Below, one piece after another: positions 57,872-64,000 of a stretch of 64,000 nt of DNA; the first letter of the stretch is position 1, and every line of letters begins with the position of its first letter. The stretch covers positions 2,875,001-2,939,000 of the forward strand of contig NC_016078.1 of NCBI RefSeq assembly GCF_000230555.1. Reading direction: 5' to 3'. The position numbers and the translations under genes were made by a program. The stretch comes from Pelagibacterium halotolerans B2 (GTDB lineage: Bacteria > Pseudomonadota > Alphaproteobacteria > Rhizobiales > Devosiaceae). Below the pieces are notes generated by a model that had not been told where the DNA came from, made no database searches, and saw only the letters and a list, made by a program, of their open reading frames with translations.

Positions 57872-58314
57872 AACGCCTGATCCTATCCACAATCTGCCTT
57901 TTGAGCCTTGCAGCTTTCGCCCAGGCCCAGGAGCGCAGCCCGCACACAAATTATGTCCTGCGCTGCGCCGGCTGTCACGGCATGGAGGGCGCAGGCGCCC
58001 CTGCCGCCGGCATATTCGATTTCAACGGCATGGTCGGCGCCTTTGCCGGCATCGATGAGGGCCGCACTTATCTCATGCACGTCCCCGGCGTCGCCGGATC
58101 GGGCCTGTCGGACGCCGAGATCGCCGCTGTGATGAACTATGTCATGGAGACCTGGGCCGGTGCCTCCCTGCCCGAACCCTATGAACCCTTCACCGAAGCC
58201 GAAGTGACCCAACGCCGCGCCATCCCCATTCCCGATGTCGTCGAAAACCGCCGCGACGTGGCTGCGCTACTCGCCGCCATGGGCATCGAGACCGCCGATT
58301 ATCCCTGGCCCTGA
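57868..58314 (+). CDS. Small periplasmic c-type cytochrome (second)
   Basis: A 148-residue exported protein with signal peptide (MKRLILSTICLLSLAAFAQA) and one haem motif CAGCH. It has a longer C-terminal part (ETWAGASLPEPYEPFTEAEV) than usual class I cytochromes. A Met ligand could be in YLMHVPG or NYVMETW. It starts with GTG 57868, overlapping the first cytochrome by four bases. Its role could be electron transfer onward, or part of TTQ maturation; the sequence does not decide. Confidence 0.82.
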   Translation: MKRLILSTICLLSLAAFAQAQERSPHTNYVLRCAGCHGMEGAGAPAAGIFDFNGMVGAFAGIDEGRTYLMHVPGVAGSGLSDAEIAAVMNYVMETWAGASLPEPYEPFTEAEVTQRRAIPIPDVVENRRDVAALLAAMGIETADYPWP

Positions 58315-58454
58315 CACGGGGCCGGCAAATCGGCTGTGACCGGTTTGGGGCGGTCAACCGCCCGTGATCTTGAAAATCGCACCTCCGCTTGCCATATGTC
58401 GTTGCAAGCGGCGCGCCATCGGTTTAGCTCCGCGCGCCTGATGATTCGTAACTT

Positions 58455-58483
58455 TTGATTTTGTCATCAAACTGTGGTATTGT
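58455..58483 (+). promoter_or_regulatory. Candidate promoter upstream of carD
   Basis: TTGATT (58455-58460), 17-base spacer, TATTGT (58478-58483). It is AT-rich against a GC-rich background and lies about 270 bases before the carD ATG. A terminator-like hairpin follows within 40 bases. Confidence 0.55.
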
Positions 58484-58519
58484 GCCCACAACCAGTTGCA
58501 TAAGCCCTCACGCTAACCC

Positions 58520-58541
58520 GTGCCCTGAAGGGCACTTTTTT
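58520..58541 (+). terminator. Hairpin terminator in the carD leader
   Basis: GTGCCC-TGAA-GGGCAC followed by six T. It is about 205 bases past the last cytochrome gene. It could end the island transcript, or act as an attenuator or the end of a short RNA made from the promoter at 58455-58483. Confidence 0.8.
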
Positions 58542-58757
58542 GTGAAACAAGCCACAAAACCAAAACCAACCGACCGGAAACCAGCGGAACCGGCCGGGAG
58601 AGCTGTGCGACTGAAAAATGATCCCCGAAAAGGATCAGGAAGTTGATGCGAGATGCGTCTGCCGCAATGAGCGCGTCCGCGACAAACAAGAATCTGGTCC
58701 CGTTCGGCCATTCACCTGAATGCCGAACGGAACAAGGCGTCAACAGGAGTAGCCAAT
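58542..58757 (+). other. carD leader region
   Basis: The gap from the cytochrome stop to carD (58315-58757) is about 440 bases. Besides the promoter and hairpin it holds no gene. Inverted pieces such as GGCGGTCAACCGCC lie near 58352. AGGAG lies eight bases before the carD ATG. Confidence 0.5.
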
Positions 58758-59318
58758 ATGGCAACTAAAAAGACCACGCAGCGCGCGGGCTTCAAGACCG
58801 GCGAGTATATCGTTTACCCTGCCCATGGTGTTGGCCTTATCCAGTCCATCGAGGAACAGGAAGTCGCAGGACTTTCCCTCGAGCTGTTCGTCATCGGTTT
58901 CGAACAGGACAAACTGACGCTCCGCGTGCCCGTTGCCAAGATCAATTCAGTGGGCATGCGCAAGCTGGCCGAACCCGAAGAAGTCGCCAAGGCGCTCGAA
59001 ACCGTCACCGGCCGCGCCCGCGTCAAGCGCACGATGTGGAGCCGCCGCGCGCAGGAATACGAGGCCAAGATCAATTCGGGCGATCTCATCGCGATCTCCG
59101 AAGTGGTCCGCGATCTTTACCGCTCCGAAGAGCAGCCCGAGCAGTCCTATTCCGAACGCCAGCTCTTCGAGCAGGCCATGGACCGCATGAGCCGCGAAAT
59201 CGCCTCGGTCAACAAGATCACGCTGACCGAAGCGGTCAAGCTCATCACCAAGAACCTCGCCAAGAGCCCGCGCCGCGGCAAAGCCGACGCCGCCGATGCC
59301 GAGGAAGCCGCGGCGTAA
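58758..59318 (+). CDS. carD: CarD family transcriptional regulator
   Basis: A 186-residue RNA polymerase-binding protein. The N-terminal RID (Tudor-like) domain (about 10-75; FKTGEYIVYPAHGVGLIQSI) binds the beta subunit and the C-terminal helical domain contacts promoter DNA (TMWSRRAQEYEAKINSGD, SYSERQLFEQAMDRM). It generally stabilises open complexes, especially at rRNA promoters. A terminator hairpin follows at 59338-59373. Confidence 0.95.
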   Translation: MATKKTTQRAGFKTGEYIVYPAHGVGLIQSIEEQEVAGLSLELFVIGFEQDKLTLRVPVAKINSVGMRKLAEPEEVAKALETVTGRARVKRTMWSRRAQEYEAKINSGDLIAISEVVRDLYRSEEQPEQSYSERQLFEQAMDRMSREIASVNKITLTEAVKLITKNLAKSPRRGKADAADAEEAAA

Positions 59319-59337
59319 GCTGCGCTCTCAATCAATG

Positions 59338-59373
59338 CAAAAAGGCCGGTCCCAGCGACCGGCCTTTTTTTTG
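59338..59373 (+). terminator. Terminator of carD
   Basis: AAAAAGGCCGGTC-CCAGC-GACCGGCC followed by eight T, 20 bases after the stop. The opposing A run lets it serve the convergent M48 gene. Confidence 0.9.
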
Positions 59374-59449
59374 TGCCAATACAGGCGAACGCCTGAGGAT
59401 TGATGTGGAATCGATTCTTCGCTCCAGCGCTTTGGGCAGACCGGCCGCC

Positions 59450-60922
59450 TCAATTGACCCGCACGACCTTGTAGGACGCACCCGTCTCCACCGGATCGCC
59501 CGGCAGCAAATTGTTGAGCACCAGAAACAGCTCGCGCCCGCGGTTGAGCTGGCCCATGCGCTGGGCCAGCGTATCGGCATTGTCGCCCCCGCCCGCCCGC
59601 ACCAGCCCCAGCTTGATGGTCCGGATCGCCGTGAGGTCGCTCTGCTGGGTGCGCCGCAGGCTCTCGACCGTCCGTAGCGCCGCGCTGCGGAACGCGCTGG
59701 TATCGGCGCGCCCGGCAAAGATGAAGCGGAACACCCCATTGTCGATCCGCGCCACCGTCACATCGAAGAACCATTCATCGGTCTGCGCCCGGCCCGTTGC
59801 CGTTTCGATGCCGTTTATGGTGCGGGTGGTGACCGTTTCGGGCTGCAGCCCCGCGATCCACCCCGAGCGCAGATAATCGGCAAGCGCTGTCGAATCGGAC
59901 ACCTGGGCGCTGTCGAACCGCAACGCCGCCCCGTCTCCGGCCACCGCCACCACGGCCTGGTTGGACATCTGCAGCGTATAATCGGACGGCACGGTAAAGG
60001 TCAGCCCGTATTGCGGCGAGATATAGCGCTGCCCGGAAATCGTCCCCTGTTTTCCCGAATCCCCGAAGGTGATCCCGTCAACGGCCGAAAGATAGCCCTG
60101 CCGGTCGGTAATCCCCGTCCCCGGCGCGCCATAATTGCGCGCTTCGTTGATCGCCCGCTGGATGCGGTCCGGCGTCGAGGGATGGGTCGAAAGGAAGTCC
60201 TCGCCCCCGTTCGCGGCGCTGACGAACTGGGCAAACCGGCCCATGGCGGTCAGGAACCGCGCCGCCGCGTGCGGGTCGTATCCGGCCCGCGCCGCGATCT
60301 TGATGCCCTCGCGGTCGGCTTCGAGTTCCTGGTTCTGCGAGAACGCCGCAAGATTCTGCGCCGAGCGCTCGGCGGTCGCATTGGGGTCGATCACCCCGCC
60401 CAGAACCCCGGTGATCACCCTATCGACGATCTCGGTGGTCCGCACCCGCGCCGAACGCGCCCGCGCATGGCGCAGGGTCACATGGGCAATCTCGTGGGCG
60501 ATCACGGCGGCCAGTTCGCTCATGTCGTTGGCCAGCGCCAAGATGCCGCGCGTCACATAGATGAACCCGCCCGGCAGGGCGAAGGCGTTCACTTCCGAGG
60601 AATCGAGAATGGTGATGGTGAACTGGGTCGCCGGCTGCCCCGCCGCGGCCAAAAGCTTGGACACCATGCGCGCCAGCATCAGCTCGGTCGCCCGGTGCTC
60701 ATAGACCCCGCCATAAGAGGCGATGATGCGCGGATGTTCGCGCAGCCCGATCACCGCATCTTCCGGGTCCGTCCCCGCCGGAACCGCAGGAGCCGAACCA
60801 CCCGTCTGGCGCGTGGTGATGTCCGATCCCCCCAGCAGCCCCGAACAGCCCGCGACCGCGGAAACCAGGACAAGGCCCGTGCCCGACAGAAAGGCGCGTC
60901 GTGTGAAGGTCCGCTCGCTCAT
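59450..60922 (-). CDS. M48 family metalloprotease, lipoprotein
   Basis: A 490-residue exported zinc protease. The N-terminus combines a twin-arginine-like TRRAFLSGTG with lipobox VAGC, so it is probably anchored to a membrane. The catalytic HEIAH motif is present, with the third ligand region in ELEADREG. The C-terminal ~200 residues form a separate domain of unknown function (YGLTFTVPSDYTLQMSNQ). BepA/LoiP-type outer-membrane quality control is the likely role. ATG 60920-60922 overlaps the nuclease gene's stop. Confidence 0.9.
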   Translation of the reverse strand: MSERTFTRRAFLSGTGLVLVSAVAGCSGLLGGSDITTRQTGGSAPAVPAGTDPEDAVIGLREHPRIIASYGGVYEHRATELMLARMVSKLLAAAGQPATQFTITILDSSEVNAFALPGGFIYVTRGILALANDMSELAAVIAHEIAHVTLRHARARSARVRTTEIVDRVITGVLGGVIDPNATAERSAQNLAAFSQNQELEADREGIKIAARAGYDPHAAARFLTAMGRFAQFVSAANGGEDFLSTHPSTPDRIQRAINEARNYGAPGTGITDRQGYLSAVDGITFGDSGKQGTISGQRYISPQYGLTFTVPSDYTLQMSNQAVVAVAGDGAALRFDSAQVSDSTALADYLRSGWIAGLQPETVTTRTINGIETATGRAQTDEWFFDVTVARIDNGVFRFIFAGRADTSAFRSAALRTVESLRRTQQSDLTAIRTIKLGLVRAGGGDNADTLAQRMGQLNRGRELFLVLNNLLPGDPVETGASYKVVRVN

Positions 60923-61788
60923 GGTCTTGCCAGAACCTCGATCTGTTCGGGGTGCGTGATGTCGATGCGCGGTCCATCGGCGCTTTCGATCCAGCCGCGC
61001 ACCCGGATCACGCCATTGTCGAACATGAGCGGATCGATACCCGCTTGCTCGAAGACCCGCAATCCCGCGCTCTCGATGACGGCGGTAAAATCTTCGCGCC
61101 ACACGCGCCCGAAATTGAGATAGACCCGGCTCCCCACCCGCTCGGCGTTCAGCACCCGCCCTTCGACAAGCTCGTAATTGCCCACACGGTCGAGCAGGAC
61201 CTGGTGATCGGCCCCGTCGCGGATCGCGTAATAGGGATCGCGCCAGATGCCCAGCCGGTCGGCCCGCCCCTGCGCCTCGGCGGCATAAAGGACATCGAGG
61301 CACGAGCGGTTGTCGGGGAACGAATAGACCCGCGCCAGCCCCCGGCGCAGCATTTCGGCCTGTATCCAGACGGTTTCGCCATCGCGCTCCACCATCACAT
61401 GGGCCAGGGCCCGCCCGTGCCGGTCCCGGTTTTCGCCGCCGTAATAGAGCGAAACCTGATGCCCCATCACCAGCTCTTCGATTGCCGCCTTTGCCTCATC
61501 GCCCAGCGGCCAGGCCTCGAAACCCTCGCGTCCCAGCGGCAGCTTGGGCGCCTGAATGCCGACCAGCCGCACGGTCAACCCGCCCTCGAGATCGAAAGTG
61601 TCGCCGTCCGATATGGAGACCACCCGGCCCGAAGGCCCGGCTTCCAGCGCATCGCAGCTTTGGGAAAGGGCAGGCGTAACGCCCGGCACAGCCATGAGAA
61701 GTGTCGTCACGAGCAAACGTCTGAGCAAATTCGGCCTCTGAACCGCGCCGCGCAAGGGCGGCCATAATGGGCGACTGACCCGCTGCAT
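60919..61788 (-). CDS. Staphylococcal nuclease-like (thermonuclease) exported protein
   Basis: A 289-residue protein with a signal sequence (about 24-45, ending PALSQ) and an SNase-like domain (VVSISDGDTFDLEGGLTVRL, GIQAPKLP, GGENRDRHGRALAHV, GLARVYSFPDN). The region after residue 190 is a second, unassigned domain. Start ATG 61786-61788 is used; GTG 61828-61830 would add 14 residues. Nuclease activity is likely but not certain, since the family includes inactive members. Its stop overlaps the M48 gene's start. Confidence 0.8.
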   Translation of the reverse strand: MQRVSRPLWPPLRGAVQRPNLLRRLLVTTLLMAVPGVTPALSQSCDALEAGPSGRVVSISDGDTFDLEGGLTVRLVGIQAPKLPLGREGFEAWPLGDEAKAAIEELVMGHQVSLYYGGENRDRHGRALAHVMVERDGETVWIQAEMLRRGLARVYSFPDNRSCLDVLYAAEAQGRADRLGIWRDPYYAIRDGADHQVLLDRVGNYELVEGRVLNAERVGSRVYLNFGRVWREDFTAVIESAGLRVFEQAGIDPLMFDNGVIRVRGWIESADGPRIDITHPEQIEVLARP

Positions 61789-61887
61789 CCCCCGCAATGC
61801 TTCGGATTCGGTAGTTGGCTCACTGTGCACGCAATTGCGGCAAAAATCATCATTATTGTCCGCACCCGGTCTTTTTGCGGGCCGTCA

Positions 61888-62454
61888 TCAGCCCAATGCC
61901 GCTTGATCCTCGGCGCGCGCATGCCTGCCTGCGATCATCGCCGCCAGCGCTTGCACCTGCCGGTCGGCGATCCCCATTTCCTTCAAGTGCCGGGCCGTAT
62001 TGACCACATAGTCGATATTGGACCCCGCCTCCCCCACGGCGCCATCGACCAGCGCCAACTGCTCCTCGAGCGAAAGCCGCCCTGCATATTGGGGATGTTT
62101 GGGATCGGCAACGAAGGTCAGGGTTTCAACCACCGCCCCACTGGCCAGCTTGGCCGGACGATGGGTTTCCAGATACACCATCGTCACCTGTTCGCGCGCC
62201 CGCAGATAGTCGCGCACCTCGTCCCAATCGCCCTCGGCGATCTTGAACGCCATCCCCACGCACGCCCCGCCGCGCTCGAGCCCGAACACGAGGCCCGGCC
62301 GCTCCACGGTCCCCCGATGCAGGTGCGAATAGATGCAAAGCCGCCGGTGCACGCCGCGCAACAGCGCCCGCTCGGCGCGCTCGAACACGAAACCGGGCCG
62401 CCAGATCAGCGATCCGTAGCCGAAAACCCAGTGCGAGGATGGTTCGGAAGTCAT
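61888..62454 (-). CDS. Gamma-glutamylcyclotransferase (ChaC-like)
   Basis: A 188-residue enzyme with the ChaC opening VFGYGSLIWRPGF, followed by GLVFGLERGG and the likely catalytic Glu in ARHLKEMGI/YLETHRP region. ChaC proteins degrade glutathione to 5-oxoproline and Cys-Gly. ATG 62452-62454 or 62458-62460 are both possible starts. It lies between the nuclease and DUF2339 genes on the same strand. Confidence 0.87.
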   Translation of the reverse strand: MTSEPSSHWVFGYGSLIWRPGFVFERAERALLRGVHRRLCIYSHLHRGTVERPGLVFGLERGGACVGMAFKIAEGDWDEVRDYLRAREQVTMVYLETHRPAKLASGAVVETLTFVADPKHPQYAGRLSLEEQLALVDGAVGEAGSNIDYVVNTARHLKEMGIADRQVQALAAMIAGRHARAEDQAALG

Positions 62455-62503
62455 GGACATGGAGCAAGATGTGGCACGCCCTTTGCGGGCGCGCAAGATG
62501 GCC

Positions 62504-64000
62504 TCATGCCGGTGACGCACTCGCCTCCCCCGCGGCGCCGCCTTCCTGGCCATGGCGCCCGCCCACCCCGAAGACGAACCGCGCGTAAAACCAGCTCACC
62601 CCCAGCAGCGCCAGTCCGAGCCCCAGAAACGAGCCGATCCGCCACAGCCCTTCCAGCCCGCCCATGTCGAAGACGAACAGCTTGCCCACCGTCGCCAGCG
62701 CCACGGCCAGCGAGGCAATGCGGATGGCCTGCGCGTCGCGCGCCGTGCCCAGCCACAACAGCCCAAAGGCAAAGGCCAGCATGCCGCCCGTATAGCCGTA
62801 ACGCTCGACCCGCAGCGTCTCGCCCTGCAACAGATCGGGGTGAAACCCGTGCCTTATGGTCACCAGCATCCAGACAAAGGCAGTAACCCCGCCAAGCGCC
62901 TGGAACCCGATCCCGGCCCAACGCCCCGCTTCCCCGCCCGTCGGCTTTATGAGCCTGCCGATCACCACCAGCAACCCGCTGGCGAGGACCAGCGTCACGG
63001 TTGCAAGATTGAAAATGGCGATCCCCGCAATCTCCATGCGTGGCCAGAAATCGGTGACCGGCACGACCACCAGCCGCACAAGCGCCAGCCCGGCCAGAAC
63101 GGCAATGATCGATCCGCCCCAATAAAGCCCCTGCCGCCCAAACCGGGACGCCACCCAAAGCGCAGCAGCGGCTGTCCCCAGATGCAGCGGGAACCACAGC
63201 GGCCCGAAAACGAACACCGTGCGCACCGGATCGGCCCCCGCCAGCGGGGCAATGGCAAGATGCACCCCAAGCGCCAGCACCAAAAGCCCGGCGAAATCGA
63301 TGACGGCCACCAGCCTGTCGCGCACGGCAAGCGCAAACAGCGTTGCCCCGGTCACAAGCGCAACGCCGGGCACGATCAGCGTCTGCCAGGGCGCATCGTC
63401 GAGCGCCAGAACCGGAATGAACCGGCCATAGGGCCAGGACGTGATATCGCCCGCAAACTCGGTGGCAACCCCATGGCCCAGCGCAATCAGGCCCAGATAG
63501 CCAGCCACATAGACCATCGCCAGATAAAGCAGCGTGCGCACCCTGTAGCGCCAGAACACCAGCCCCAGCCCGGCCACCTGCAGCGCGGCCGAAAGCGCGT
63601 AATAACCCGGCTCGACGACAAGACCGATGGCCACCGACGCCAGCCCGCTCGCCCCCGCCGCCAGGGGCGGCGCGATCTGGCGCGAAGTGCTTGTGCCGCG
63701 CAGGGCAACAAGGATCGCAACGATCGCCACCGCCAGCCCCACGCAAAGGATCGCCCAGATTTGCGGAACGTCGCGCGCTCCCGCCCAGCCGTCGAAATCG
63801 ACGAGCGAGGAGAGAACGCTGACCATGAGGATCGCCACACCGGCGCTCGCCCAGATCCGCTGCGCCCGCCCCGCTGCGATATGGATCACCGCTGCGCCAA
63901 GCACAATCGGCAGCGCCGGGATCAGAACCCCCAGCCGCACCCCCGGCTCGGGATCGCGCCAGAGAACCAGCGCGACGACAAATCCCCCCATGGCGACCCC
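62504..64000 (-). CDS. DUF2339 multi-pass membrane protein (partial)
   Basis: The C-terminal ~498 residues of a very hydrophobic protein with about 13-15 membrane segments. The N-terminal part lies beyond the window end. The end GLLWLGTARDAQAIRIASLAV followed by FVFDMGGLEGLWRIGSFLGLG is typical for DUF2339. Function unknown. The first residues visible do not mark a start. Confidence 0.85.
   Translation of the reverse strand, partial: GVAMGGFVVALVLWRDPEPGVRLGVLIPALPIVLGAAVIHIAAGRAQRIWASAGVAILMVSVLSSLVDFDGWAGARDVPQIWAILCVGLAVAIVAILVALRGTSTSRQIAPPLAAGASGLASVAIGLVVEPGYYALSAALQVAGLGLVFWRYRVRTLLYLAMVYVAGYLGLIALGHGVATEFAGDITSWPYGRFIPVLALDDAPWQTLIVPGVALVTGATLFALAVRDRLVAVIDFAGLLVLALGVHLAIAPLAGADPVRTVFVFGPLWFPLHLGTAAAALWVASRFGRQGLYWGGSIIAVLAGLALVRLVVVPVTDFWPRMEIAGIAIFNLATVTLVLASGLLVVIGRLIKPTGGEAGRWAGIGFQALGGVTAFVWMLVTIRHGFHPDLLQGETLRVERYGYTGGMLAFAFGLLWLGTARDAQAIRIASLAVALATVGKLFVFDMGGLEGLWRIGSFLGLGLALLGVSWFYARFVFGVGGRHGQEGGAAGEASASPA

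Overview
The window is GC-rich and densely packed. It reads as a piece of an alphaproteobacterial chromosome, most likely from the order Hyphomicrobiales (Rhizobiales). The evidence is: CobS/CobT aerobic cobaltochelatase subunits, an EI-Ntr type PtsP beside LysC and UbiG, a DUF4167 protein beside PrmC/PrfA, a Suv3-like helicase/S4/FdxA/CarD group, an alphaproteobacterial LexA-type GTTC-N7-GTTC box, and mosaic intergenic repeats of the kind common in that order. A Devosia/Pelagibacterium-like origin is a guess, not a demonstration. No rRNA, tRNA, CRISPR array, prophage or insertion sequence was found.

Layout. 0.2-7.5 kb: M23 peptidase, a frameshifted VOC gene, a DbpA-type RNA helicase, DUF1304, a 1.5 kb gene-free stretch packed with repeats, then DUF2147-like and DUF2200 genes. 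7.6-17.1 kb (minus): clpB, DUF4167, prfA-prmC, ptsP, lysC; ubiG diverges from lysC. 18-21.4 kb: DUF1178, Nit-like amidase and grxC as overlapping genes, then comF diverging from an NDUFAF5-like methyltransferase. 21.4-28.4 kb: SLC13/RCK transporter, secA, SurA/PpiC-like isomerase, and a TetR gene divergent from a small membrane protein with a clear double operator. 28.6-38.3 kb: SRPBCC, argJ, GNAT-mutT, L,D-transpeptidase, accA, a 50-residue membrane protein plus xerD, aroK-aroB-CorC/HlyC, bolA. 38.5-49 kb: J-domain protein, cobS, cobT, phytase-like protein, M42 peptidase, queuosine-precursor transporter, rpmB, DUF3108, ArsR-MFS, P-loop kinase. 49.4-53.4 kb: Suv3-like helicase, S4 protein, fdxA. 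53.4-58.3 kb: an accessory amine-dehydrogenase island. 58.7-64 kb: carD, M48 lipoprotein peptidase, nuclease-like protein, ChaC-like protein, and a DUF2339 protein cut by the window end.

The most distinctive content is the island: an AraC-type regulator divergent from five or six tightly packed genes encoding the large subunit, MauE-like and MauD-like maturation proteins, the TTQ small subunit, and two small c-type cytochromes. It lacks mauF, mauG, mauL-N and amicyanin, so it resembles the aromatic amine dehydrogenase (aau) cluster more than the methylamine (mau) cluster. It sits between fdxA and carD, which I recall as neighbours in relatives. Its large-subunit gene contains a run of about 22 C in the reading frame, either a slippage-prone switch or an assembly error.

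A second theme is a family of ~100 bp mosaic palindromic elements (2.2, 7.5, 15.7, 30.4 and 52.8 kb). Their CTAGAGC/GCTCTAG ends abut genes and supply several TAG stop codons. One module even encodes the last ~15 residues of the S4 protein.
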